The notes beneath the pieces were generated by a model. That model was not told where the DNA came from and made no database searches. It saw only the letters and a program-made list of their open reading frames with translations. Below, one piece after another: positions 22,914-33,240 of a stretch of DNA of 64,000 nt. The position numbers and the translations under genes were made by a program. This stretch comes from Castor canadensis (Eukaryota > Chordata > Mammalia > Rodentia > Castoridae): the NCBI RefSeq assembly GCF_047511655.1, contig NC_133397.1, positions 40,624,001 to 40,688,000 of the forward strand, in the 5' to 3' direction. Position 1 is the stretch's first letter. The number at the start of each line of letters is the position of its first letter.

Positions 22914-23764
22914 AGAAGGCAGACAGCTCTCAAAAGGTAGACCATTTCCTATGTTGAGCTCAACAGAGAAGTCCTCCCCATAGTTCCCTACTCTGACTCA
23001 TCCCTGCTTCCCAGACATCTTTTGCCTGTTCTCTTAGCTGGCCAGATCTACGGCCAATTCCATGTGTGTGTCTTGTCTATTCTATAGGGCAGAGATGGCT
23101 AACAGATACAGGGTTGCAGGCTTCCTTTGAAGATCTCCTTCCTCTAATTTTGAAAGCTTTACTCACCTTAGTGGGATTAAATCACTTCCCTGAAGTGTGT
23201 CTTGAAGTGGTCCTCTTCACTGCCCACAACCCTTCAGTCTGGTTTTATTTTCTATGATATATTCTGTGGTTAAGATATGGGCAAGGGACTGAAAAACGCC
23301 AGAGGAAGGGAGATGATGAAAGAAAAGAGAGGAGCAAAGAATTAAGGGAGAAAAAGTAGTTTCCTGCACATAGTCCAGGAGATTCCCAGTATTCTGAGGA
23401 AATGGAGGCCCCCTTCCCTGCCAATACAACACCTTGACCTTACTGGGTCTCCTGCCCCAACCAAAGCTCCCCAGCACCAAACCCAGGGTGGAAATTGCAG
23501 AACTAAACCTGAGTCAGTGCTGCACAGCCCAAGGGGGGAGGCTCATATGAATTTGTGAGTGAATTAACCAGCTGCTCTCACTCTCCCTAGAGCATCCTGA
23601 CCTCTGCACTGGACTGGAAACTGTGGTTTGATCAGGGAAAGTGACCCCAGGGTTACTAAAGTCTTGCTGTTCCTTTCCTAACTTCTGGGCTGTCTGGTTG
23701 ATATAATACAATGGATTGGAGCAGAGACTTTCAAAATAACACGTGCCCTCTGTATTTTTTTTTT
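22914..23764. other. unique non-coding DNA
   Basis: Nothing recognised. Confidence 0.45.
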
Positions 23765-23890
23765 TTAGCAAACATTTCTCAAGTACTATGTGCCATACAC
23801 CATTTTAAGTTATTTACATGAATTAACTCAGTACTATAACTTAGCATTGTTATGTCCATTGTACAGGTGAGAAAGCTGAAAAATTCTGGT
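23765..23890 (-). repeat. MIR SINE
   Basis: 'ctcaagtactatgtgccatacacc', 'ttatttacatgaattaactcagtac' and 'gtccattgtacaggtgagaaagctg' form an inverted MIR. Confidence 0.65.
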
Positions 23891-24084
23891 GTAGTTATTA
23901 TTTATGGTGAAATGACCCAAAGAGATAGTCTGAAGACTGTTGATGGAATTAAGGAGATTAGAAGGTCAAAATCAAATATTTGGCCATACTGTAAATACAA
24001 GGCAAACTGGCAGGGTGTCCCAGCCAACCTCTTTTTCTCTAGTTAAAATAAATTGACTCAAGGGATACACTATTGGATTGCAGT

Positions 24085-24195
24085 TAAGGGAGCTTAGACC
24101 CAAGGGCTAAACCTGTCCCTGATTTTAGTTGAGTGTCCTTGAACAAGGTATCTCTCTGGGCCTAGTTCCCTATCAATGCAATAGAGAATTGGGGG
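24085..24195 (+). repeat. MIR SINE fragment
   Basis: 'gttgagtgtccttgaacaaggtatctctctgggcctag' and 'ctatcaatgcaatagagaattggggg' follow the MIR order. Related text at 24670-24725 ('tttcagtttcctcatctgcag') lies on the other side of the L1 insertion. Confidence 0.5.
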
Positions 24196-24344
24196 CTGGC
24201 ACAGGACTCTAGGCAGCTTCTCATGCATGTGCTTACCATACACCAACTGCTTGTTTGGGCCCCGCCCTTCCAATCTCCACCATGCTTTTAGCGATCATAA
24301 GGATACTGCTTTGGATGCACTTCGTTATAGAAATAATTGCGCTA

Positions 24345-24656
24345 AGGTGAGATCAAGAAGAATTAACCTAGAAGGTAACACACACGCACAGGAAATCAAT
24401 GTGAGTCAACTCCCTGTATAGCTATCCTTATCTCAACCAGCAAAAACTCTTGGTCCTTCCTATTATTGCCTATACTCTGTCCTCAACAAAATTAGAGATA
24501 AGGGCAAAATAGTTTCTGCCGAGTATCGAGGGGGTGGGGGGGGGGGAGAGTGAGGGGGCAGGGGGTAAGGGAGGGAGTGGGAGAAGGGGAGAGAAATGAC
24601 CCAAACGTTGTATACACATATGAATAATAAAATAAATAAATAAAATAAAATAAAAA
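24345..24656 (+). mobile_element. young-lineage LINE-1 3' tail, 5'-truncated
   Basis: L1 3' UTR only: 'gatcaagaagaattaacctagaagg', 'ctccctgtatagctatcctta', a G-rich tract at about 24529-24598, then 'cacatatgaataataaaataaataaa'. The 16-bp flanking duplication at 24329-24344 and 24657-24672 (AGAAATAA[T/C]TGCGCTA) has one mismatch. Severe 5' truncation, no coding sequence. Confidence 0.85.
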
Positions 24657-24672
24657 AGAAATAACTGCGCTA

Positions 24673-25859
24673 GAATTTTTCAGTTTCCTCATCTGCAGCA
24701 GGGGTGAGAGTGATGACCTAAGGTTCAATGACACCCCTAGTCACTGGCCCTGGGCTCTGCTGAGCAGCTGGCAGTGGCGTTCCTAGGAAATGAGCTGGAG
24801 GCTGAAAGTTGGACTCTTTCCCTGAACAGCTGGTGTGGCGAGCAGGGAAGGCAGGACAACCTCCAAGACTGTGGCCAACTGCAGTGCCTATTAAGGGTGA
24901 CCCAGATGGCAGCTAGCCAACCGCTCATGTGCTTTGCAAACTGTAGTCTCTCTTTTTTTGAAGGTCTCTCTCTTTCACTCCCCCCCCCCCCAACTCCAGA
25001 ATGTGTGGAAGTCTACACTTATCCATCCAGGGTAGGCCTCAGGCAGTTTCCATCTTCATGTGGATCCTGTGAGGCCCCTCATGGACTCCAGAACCATCAG
25101 GCTTCCTGGAGCGGACTTTAGAAGCAGAGGTTGCAGGAAAAATTATACCCCATATGTCACACCCCCCACCCCAGGAACAGAGATAGGGTCTTTTCTCATA
25201 TCCCAAAGTTTCAAGATTAACATCTTCAAGGTGAAGGCTTGAGGTAGGCAAAGAAGAGTTAATTACAGGAGAAAGTGCTAAGCTGAGGCCGGTTTGGACT
25301 CTCCTGGAGTCCACTGGCCCTAGCTCTCAGTGCCCGGTTAACCCCCTTCCAGGACTGTCCCCTGAATTGCAGAGTCAACTGAATACCCACAACAGGAGAG
25401 TCTTTGGCCACATGTCCCCTACCTGGAGTCCAGGCCCCAACATTCTGCATTCCCTAGGAGAGAAGAGGATAGTCTGACCAGGGAGTGAGGTAGCTCTGAG
25501 TGTCACAAACCTCATGACAACCTTTAATATTAGCATGCATGGCCATTTATTTCTTCTTGTCTCAACCTGCTCATTCCAGAGTTGGCTCTGAGCCTTTCCT
25601 CTGCATACCCAAACATCCAGTGTTTTTCCCAAAACGAAAAGCAGTCTTCTTCCTTAGATGGATTTTTCTCTCTTCCTCTTGCTAATCAGGAAACCACTGG
25701 AGCTTTAGAATGGCTGTGTGCTCTGCTCTGTTTCCACCCTTCAAGCTTGCAGGAGTATTAGGGTTTGGTACCAGAGCACCCCTGCATGTAAGTAATAATC
25801 AGATGGGAACAAACAGCCCTGGGCCAGTCAACCTTTAGACGGAAGTCCTTCTGAGAGTC
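24673..25859. other. unique non-coding DNA
   Basis: No exon recognised. A C run lies at 24979-24991. Opposed short frames (up to 115 codons, 24774-25121) are unsupported. Confidence 0.45.
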
Positions 25860-26720
25860 AAAATTTTAAATTAAGCATACAATTAGAATGACCTTTAAGT
25901 CTATAGTATGTGGCTTTATCAGCCAACAAGACCAAATTACTCTTATGTTTATTTTTAAAAAGTCAATGACCTATGAATAAACAGCTCTTGACATTGAAAA
26001 TTGCCACATTAAGTACCCAATTCCTCTGCCCGATTACAACAGCCTCCAGAGCTCTTCCAAATTGTCACCCAGGATGAATATGACAGCAAACAATGCTGTA
26101 AAAGTAAGTAATCTGCTCTATAATTATTTTAGCGGCTGCTACTGCCAGCCACCAGGATCACTTATGAAAAAGGATGCAGCCGCTCCTTATTAAAAATGCA
26201 TGAATATGCAGTCTCTTGATTGTGGAAATAATCAGTGGACTATCTAATGTAACAAGACTTAGCCACAGAAGAATTAATTAGGGTGAAATTGATTAAGGAG
26301 AAGAGGGTAAAAACCTATCTGTGATGATTCAGGCTCCGATTATATTCAAGCATTAATTCTCACATTCTTTTCAAATTAAGAGCTTCATCTAAGTGTTACA
26401 TTAATATTCCAACACACCCCACCCTTCTTTAATCAGAGAGAAATGAAGCCATTTGCATTGACAGCTAAAGATCTTGCTCCTCTCAAGCCTCTTATTTAAG
26501 GATTTCAGGAGGTTGGAGTTTTTATGATTATTTTAAATAAAAGATGGGGGGGAGTGAAATCACCAAGTTTGTTCTGGTCTTGAACTCTGAAGACCTTGTT
26601 TGATTTCTCTAAAGCTAAAGGAAGCATGCAACACAGATAATTATGCAAGAGCCTCCTGATTTCTTTGTCTGGTGGTTACCTGCTCCAGAACAGATAAGGG
26701 GACCTTGCAGGGTCACTTTT
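25860..26720. promoter_or_regulatory. candidate enhancer / conserved non-coding element
   Basis: About 860 bp free of recognised repeats and of substantial open frames, unusually AT-rich and composed like known developmental enhancers. Motifs seen: ATTAATTA at 26273-26280 followed by GATTAAGG at 26291, an inverted repeat TGCAT-gaat-ATGCA at 26197-26210 (POU-like), a TGTGGAAATAATC segment near 26221, AACAATG near 26091 (SOX-like) and several TTAAT/ATTAA cores to 26404. Homeodomain, POU and SOX factors bind such sites in general; binding here is inference. Confidence 0.45.
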
Positions 26721-28107
26721 TCCATCGCTTGAGACAGAGAGCTGCATCAAACCAGAGAGCCATATGTAATTATCTACCATCTCCTGAGAAGTCTCTGGGG
26801 ACAGGGACTCCACCAACTCCCTCGGTAACAGATCTGTCTCCAACAGGCAGCTAATATATTCCCAGCTCCGAGCTCCTCCTCCCCCTCCGCCCCCTGCTGC
26901 AGTTCGAAAGAAGCAAAGACAAGCTTTCCCCCACCCTTGGTTTTTTCCTTTCACTTTGCCTCCGTTAGGAACCTGCTCTGTGTTTCCCGGCTCTGTGTCC
27001 CAACTGGGCTTAGGTTTCACAGGTCACTGACCTTTTCTTGCTCCTCCAATGACTGCTATCTTTGCAGCTCTTCTTCCACCAGTGCCTCGTTTTCAGTCCT
27101 GTGTGGTAAGGTGGAGTGCATCCTTTGTCCTGTCTGGGACAGGCAGCTCAAGGCCAATAAGAATCCAGAGGGCTCTAAGCCTACTCTGTGGGGATGCTCC
27201 ACTCACCACTCTGGAGCTGGACCACCTGGGGCAACGCGCTGTAGGTGGGATTGTTAGGAATCACCAGACTTACATGGGGGAAGGGGGCAAATAGAAGAGG
27301 CAATTTCAAGCCCTTTGTTTGGCTTGAATATGATTTGTTTTCTCTTGGTTCTCATTTTGCATAGAAGCCGAGCTGATCACAGGCCTTTGGGCAGAATAGG
27401 GTGATGAGAACAGGAAGTGGAGTCTAACTCTGCCTTGTGGAGCTACCAGGTAGAGGGAACTGCGTGAGCGGATCTGGGAACAGCAAGCATGTAGCAACTT
27501 CATCATCCTGAACTACAAAGGAGGTCCCATTTACATTTATGACAAACTATCCAAGGTATCCCCATCCCCAGCTTGCAGTTTCAACTGCTTCAAACACTAG
27601 TGAGCAGGTGAACCAGGAGGGTGCTGGGGTAGACATATCACCACGGAGCAGGAGTACTAATGGTGCCGACAGCTGGACAAGTCCAGGCATCCCCTTCTTG
27701 CCCTTAAGTTGCATCTCCCAGAGGTGCAACCATACTAATCTGTCTGGTTCCACTGTCCACACCTCCACCCTCACAGTCACCAAACAGGACTTTGAATGAC
27801 AAAGGAGGAATGAGGGGAGGTGGAAGGGCAGCTCTTCTCTCAGGAAACTCCTTCAGTTCTATGTAAATTTATGGATGCAAATAGTTATATGGGGGCAGGG
27901 ACCCCAAGCAGCCAACCCCCAAATGCAAATAGTTATGGCGGGAGGGCAATCGCCCTGACTCCACCCATCCATGGAGCCTGGAACCTGGGGCTTAACTGTC
28001 TATGTCCTTTTGAGTCTATTCTTCTCCCATCTCTTTCTCAATTCAGATATTAGAAAATTGGTTCTGGGGACCAACCTGAGACTTTAACTTTGTCCTTAAG
28101 TACAAGA
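26721..28107. other. unique non-coding DNA, one exon-like stretch
   Basis: No gene recognised. 27068-27105 is flanked by an acceptor-like 'ctatctttgcag' and a donor-like 'gtaagg', which could be a small non-coding-RNA exon or chance. A C-rich stretch lies at 26874-26896. Confidence 0.35.
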
Positions 28108-28530
28108 GAGAAAGTTGTGATCCCTGTCCTCAAAAAATGTCACAGGTTGCAGTAGGATGGCATCAACTTCAGTGAAAAGCCACAATGGGTAATGTATCAC
28201 AAACCATTATAACACTGAGTCCAGAAAAAAAGGAAGGAACCTTGGGGAGTGGGCTGTGGTGATCAGGGAGGCTCTAAGGGAATTGGTAGGACTTGAATAG
28301 GATCTTGAAGGTGAGTTGGCATGGCATGGACTCAGGAGAGAAAGAGAGGAAAGATTCCAGTGAAGGGCAGGACTTAAAAAAAAAGGTAGGGAGTGGGGGG
28401 GGAGGCAGGACTGAGCAAACTCTGGCTGGAAAGCAGGTTAGGGCCCTGCAGCCTGTCTGAGGAGTAAGGAAAGCCAAACTCTGCAAGGGCTTGAAGGTCA
28501 GGTTTAAAAGTAGGATTTTAGCCTAGACTG
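28108..28530 (-). mobile_element. L2 LINE, middle part of 3' region
   Basis: Inverted L2 landmarks: 'gtgatccctgtcctc', 'gatcagggaggctctaaggg', 'ttgaataggatcttgaaggtgag', 'gcaagggcttgaaggtcaggtt'. Diverged, non-coding. Confidence 0.6.
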
Positions 28531-28532
28531 TT

Positions 28533-28685
28533 GGCTCTCAAGTTTTAGTATGCTGCAGTGTTACCTGTACTGCTGGCTAAAAATGAAGGTTCCCAAGACC
28601 CAGCCTCTGTGGGTAGGGGTCCTTTTATATAAGCACCCTAGATATCTGTGGCATACATGTATTTGTGGAAGATCCTGTTCTCAAC
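28533..28685 (+). mobile_element. MER5-like hAT fossil
   Basis: 'ttggctctcaagttttagtatgctgcag', 'ggttcccaagacccagcctctgtgggtagggg' and the inverted end 'tgtggaagatcctgttctcaaca' match the layout of MER5-type elements. Confidence 0.5.
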
Positions 28686-29159
28686 ATCTCTGTCCCTTCT
28701 ACACAGTGAGTGTGGCCTGTGGGTAGAGCCAGGGCTTTGTTTGCACCATGGAAACCCCAGGGCCTCAGAGGTCTCCCCAGCCTCAGCAAAGATGTTAAAC
28801 TTTATCTCCTAGGAACCTGGAATCCAGGACATGGAATTATTTTGACTACACAGAAGACAAAGGGAAAACAGCCCTGATGAAACCCTGCTAGAGTCACACC
28901 TGTGCCTATAGGAGAGTGGAGAAGCTGCCTTGGACATTGGGACAATGGGCCCCTTCTTGAGCAATCCCACTTAAAAGTGTAGCAGACAGAATTTCAGGGG
29001 AGAGCCTTTGTATATTACAGAAGTGTTCAGCTCTAGTTCCCTTAAGTAATCATTGCCTCTTAGCATTGTAACCTGCACTGACTCCCAGATCTGCCTTTAA
29101 TAAGTGTGGTGTAGGTAAGTTTCTTGCTTTCTCTACTAAACCTCTGTTTGCTCAGTTTC
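28686..29159. other. non-coding DNA
   Basis: Unique, apart from a MIR-like tail at about 29095-29160 ('taggtaagtttcttgctttctctactaaacc'). Confidence 0.4.
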
Positions 29160-29690
29160 TCAATTTTTACTGGGAAATTTTCAAATCTAGAGAAAGTCAA
29201 AAGGATTGTACAGGAAAACCTATAAATCCTTCATTTAGGTTCACCAAGTGCTAACATTTTACTATTTGCTCTCCTCTCTCTCTCTCTCTCTCAATATAAA
29301 TGTATATTTTACATACATATGAAGATGCAGATTTTTTTCATTTTGCTTAAGCACTTGAAAGTCACAGCTATCAGGATTCTTAAATACCTAAAGAACAAAA
29401 ACATCCTCATAATTCCTGTTTAACTACAGTATCATTATCAACCAAGATATTTGACATTGATGTGGTAATATTAGCAAATTTATAAAATATAATTACATTT
29501 TTGCAATTCTCCAAAAATATTCTTTATGGCTTTTTAAAAATCCAGATCGCATAGTGTGTTTTAGTTGTCTTGACTCTTTAGTTTCCTTCCATGTAGAATA
29601 GTTTCCTTGTTTCTTGTTCATTTCTCATAACAATGACTTTCGTTGCTTAGGCATCTAGGTGAATTATCTTGTAAACAAGAACAGGATTTA
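29160..29690. repeat. old dispersed repeat, family not assigned
   Basis: AT-rich sequence with 'gaaattttcaaatctagagaaagtc', 'ccaagtgctaacattttactattt', a (CT)n run at 29272-29292 and 'attctccaaaaatattctttatggc'. I recognise the type as a widespread old mammalian repeat but cannot name it. Related text occurs at 50085. Confidence 0.4.
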
Positions 29691-29934
29691 GCTTATTTGA
29701 TTGAGATTAAATATGTCTGGCCAAGAATATACTATGAAGGTGATGTTTTATCCTTCCCATGACCGGCACTGTGTCCAGAGGCAAGCCATGTCTTTTTGTT
29801 CCATCAGGGGTGATGCTGACTTGGGTCGTGAGGCTAAGGTGCACACTGTACATTCTGACATTTGGTTATGTTGACCCAAGCACCATGAAACTCTTATCAA
29901 CCTAGATCATAAAATTCTTGAGGGCAAAAAGCAA

Positions 29935-30062
29935 GTCTTTGGAAAATAATGTGATACAGTTTACAGACGCTTTCATACAGATTACCTTACTTGCTCATCG
30001 GACTCTTGAGGGAGATATTTTTATTCCCATTATATAGGAAGGCAGCATCTCACTATGCTTAG
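29935..30062 (-). repeat. MIR SINE, inverted
   Basis: 'gatacagtttacagacgctttcatacag', 'gggagatatttttattcccattatatagg' are inverted MIR landmarks. Confidence 0.5.
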
Positions 30063-30104
30063 GAACGCTGATGTTTTATCTGTGATCTACCCTTTAATAA
30101 AAAT

Positions 30105-30225
30105 ATTTTTTAACAGGTTACTTAATCTCTCTATTAAACCTGTTTGCTCAACTGTAAAATGGGGATAATGTCTTCCTCTCAGAGTGGTTATGAGGACTAA
30201 ATGAAGGTATTGAAAAGAAAATGCT
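30105..30225 (+). repeat. MIR SINE
   Basis: 'acttaatctctctattaaacctg', 'tcaactgtaaaatggggataatg' and 'gtggttatgaggactaaatgaagg'. Confidence 0.7.
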
Positions 30226-30353
30226 TAGGGCTTGGGGGCATAGCTAAGCAGCAGAGCATATACTTAGCATGCATGAGGCCCTGGGTTCAGTCCCTAGAAG
30301 GAAGAGAACAAGGAAGGATGATAGGGAGGTAGAGATGGAAGGAGGGAGGAAGG
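30226..30353 (+). repeat. ID SINE with purine-rich tail and TSDs
   Basis: 'cttgggggcatagctaagcagc' to 'ggccctgggttcagtccctag', then a GGAAG-rich tail. The short duplication AAATGCTT lies at 30218-30225 and 30354-30361. Confidence 0.8.
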
Positions 30354-30412
30354 AAATGCTTGATATACTGCTTAGCATATAAAGAATACTCAAAAAATGA
30401 AAGTGTTGTTGG

Positions 30413-30600
30413 GGGCTGGTGGCTCGCACCTGCAATCCAAGCTACTCAGGAGGCAGAGATGAGGAGAATTGTTGTTCGAAGCCAGCCTGGGCAAATAGTT
30501 TGAGAGACCCTATCTCAAAAACTTTGCTTCTCAAAAAAGGGCTGGTGGAATGGCTTAAGGTATAGGCCCAGAGTTCAAGTTCCATACTGCAAAAAAAAGA
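30413..30600 (+). repeat. B1-dID dimeric SINE
   Basis: 7SL half 'ggtggctcgcacctgcaatccaagctactcagg' and ID half 'gggctggtggaatggcttaagg' with poly-A. Confidence 0.85.
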
Positions 30601-30690
30601 GCATGTTAACCAGGCAGGGGAGACTGAGTTCCAGGGCAACTTGAGCTACAGAATGAGATCCTGTCTCAAAAAACAAAAACAAAAGTTTTA
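30601..30690 (+). repeat. B1-like SINE fragment
   Basis: 'gggcaacttgagctacagaatgagatcctgtctc' plus AAAAAC tail: only the 3' half of a 7SL monomer. Confidence 0.6.
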
Positions 30691-31344
30691 TGTGTAGAGC
30701 TAAGCACAGATATAGACATACTTACATATTTAACATGCATGTGTATATACTAATGTTCAGGAAGGCCAGTCTGGCCTGTGGTTTCTCGCCTGAATAAATT
30801 AGCAAAACCCAGATTCAAAGCCCCCCTGCCCAACTCCAAATCCTGATCTCAGGCCCGTTTTCCACACATTATCTGCTGGCAATGGGCCAGCTGGTGTCGC
30901 TTTGTGCGAATCACTTGATCAAAATCATTTGACTAGTATGTCTAAAAATTAACTTTATCTTAGTTACACCTAATTTCAAGACGTATAAAGCAAGGCCACA
31001 GTGCTCTGATTGGTCAAGATTGGCCAAAGGGCCCCACGCCATTGCCCTCCATTCCCAGAACTCTGCCTGTGTGCGCCTTCTGCTCGTTCCTGTGACACTT
31101 GACAATCTCAAGAAAGGGGCTCTTCCCTCACACATCCCAAAACTCACTGCATCAAACAGCAGACCCCATGCTCCCAGGGGGCAGCATATTGGCTGGACAA
31201 TGCTACATATGTAATCCATTCGTTCCCTTGCCCTGCCCATGGAGGGTAATTAGACTAGAGGCAATGCTGGAGAATGTTCCTTGGTTAAAGTGGAAAGGCT
31301 TTAGGAGTCCAGGACAAGCTGAAGTTCCTGCAAGTAATCCCATA
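30691..31344. other. unique non-coding DNA
   Basis: Nothing recognised. Opposed frames of 109 and 97 codons (30911-31392) are unsupported. Confidence 0.45.
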
Positions 31345-31475
31345 GGTTTGCCTTTTTCTTCTGAGAAAGTCTTGCCATGTAGTCCAGGTTGACTTCGAAA
31401 TCAAGACCTTCCTCTCTCAGTCTCTGGATTGCTGGGATTACAGGCTTGTGCTCCCATAACCCCAGCCCCATGGGT
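31345..31475 (-). repeat. B1-like SINE, inverted
   Basis: 'cttgccatgtagtccaggttgacttcg' and 'ctggattgctgggattacaggcttgtgc'. Confidence 0.75.
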
Positions 31476-32754
31476 TTTCATTGGAAATTTCTATGTCTAC
31501 TTTCTAAGAACTCCAGCTTCAATCAACACAGGGAAAAAATCTATAGCAGCAGCATGCCATTGTTTCAAGTCAACAATCTTTATCCCAGATGTTCAAGCAT
31601 GGGTTCTGTTGAAAACTAATAATTCCTCCAGGCTGGGATTGCGAAGTGTGGGTTTGCCATTTTGGTGAGTGAATGTCTGGGAACTAGAGCTGGATAGTCA
31701 GGGGGGAGAGGGAATGCATTCCTGACTTGGAGGGTGGGGGACATTAGCACTAATAAAGGCTCAGAGGTAAGATCACCAAGGCCTGGGCTTTGTGAGGAAA
31801 GATGTGTGCAGGGAAGAGAGAGGGAGGAACCCCTCCTTTCCAGACACAGAGCTGACCAGTGCTGTGGAGCCACTGAACATTTCATTGATGGAAAATTGGA
31901 TGTGGCTATGGTGCTTGGGATGTGTCTTCTGATTTCATGGCCAGTGTACCCAGATGGCTGATGAGGCTGCAGAAAAAAACACACCCTCACCCTACCCCAC
32001 CCCCGCACATACCTGCCTGGTTTCCTGACCACAGAAGGGTGCAAATACTGACCTTTTTTCAGCAAGGTCAACAGATATCTGTGCTCTGGGTCTGGGAAGA
32101 TGAATGAACCCTCAATCCCATCCAGATTCCATTGCCTCACAGACCCCAAACCCGTCTCCATTCCAGTTATTCAGCAGACACATCTATTATGTGCCAACCA
32201 TCATGTTAAGCACAAAGGAGACACAGATGTCTCTGCTGTGGAAGCGAGCTTGGGGCAACAGATCCCTAAAGGCCCTCTAACTGGGGGCCACAAGCAAAGT
32301 GCTCTGGAGACCAGGGGCTCATTCAGCAACCTGGACACTGATGTATTCCCTGCATAGAGGGGAATTAGGACTCACTCTGGAGAGGACTGTGCTGGGAGCT
32401 TACTCTGTGCTCCAGCTTATTGTCCTCACAGCTGCCATGAAAAGATATTATAACTCTTAATTGCACAAAGATGTTTCAGGTGGGAACAGTACAAAAGAAC
32501 ACGTATGAAAGAACCCAGGATCCTGGTGATCACTGAGCGGTTTGGAGAGGCTGGAGCAGTGGAGGAGCAAAGGGGGCTGGCAGGAGAAAGCCTGGGGAGG
32601 TAGACTGGGCCTTGCATATCAGGATACAAATATGGACTTTCTGCTTTGATTTGGGAAGTTTCTGAAAGAGTGAAAGGGTTGTACCAAATGCACCCCTGAT
32701 GCTCTCTCTTACTCTCTCTCTCTCTGGTCCCGGCCTCCTCTCCAAATTCTAATC
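31476..32754. other. unique non-coding DNA
   Basis: A weak inverted MIR/L2 tail may lie at 32160-32225 ('acatctattatgtgccaaccatc'); otherwise nothing. The 181-codon minus-strand frame at 31616-32161 has no recognisable domain. Confidence 0.4.
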
Positions 32755-33240
32755 ATTCTGCATCTTCTCAACAAATATGATGGCCCACCTCTGCTGTGTG
32801 CCAGACACTGTTCTGTAATAGCAGGGAGCAAGATCGAGCCTATTGTTATGAAGCAATGAGGAGTAGTGGGGGAGACAGACAATAATTTAATAAACAAAAA
32901 CTAAACAGAAGTGATCATTGCCAGTAGTGATAGGTGCAGTGACAAAAAAAAAAACACAGAACATGTCTAGCATGCAGGAGGTCCCAGCACCACACACAAA
33001 AATCTATCAATCAATCACAGAAATGGGACAAGATCAATGGGGACGGGAGGCTGCTTCTGTTGGGACAACAAGGAGGGTATCTCTGAAGAGATGATGATGA
33101 AGTGGAGACCTGAAGAACAGGAAAACCTGAAGAGTGGAGAGCAGGCAGAAGAAGATAGGAGGAAAAGCCTTTCAGAAGGAGGCCCTGGGGTAGAAACTAG
33201 CTGAGCAGGTTCAAGGAGCATTTTCAAACCCTTTCCTGAG
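32755..33240 (-). mobile_element. L2 LINE 3' region, interrupted by an ID remnant
   Basis: Inverted L2: 'tgctgtgtgccagacactgttctgtaatagcaggg', 'gggggagacagacaataatttaataaac', then 'gagatgatgatgaagtggagacctgaag' and 'aaagcctttcagaaggagg'. 32942-33005 holds a deleted ID-like piece. Confidence 0.7.
32942..33005 (+). repeat. ID SINE remnant
   Basis: 'catgtctagcatgcaggagg' and 'cccagcaccacacac' are the middle and box-B parts of an ID with an internal deletion. Confidence 0.4.

Noticed and set aside
26860-26920. CpG-island promoter near 26.9 kb
   Set aside because: C-rich but with few CpGs and too short; no start-site signals.
31616-32161. 181-codon minus-strand open frame
   Set aside because: No family signature; composition Pro/Ser/Leu-rich as in many chance frames.
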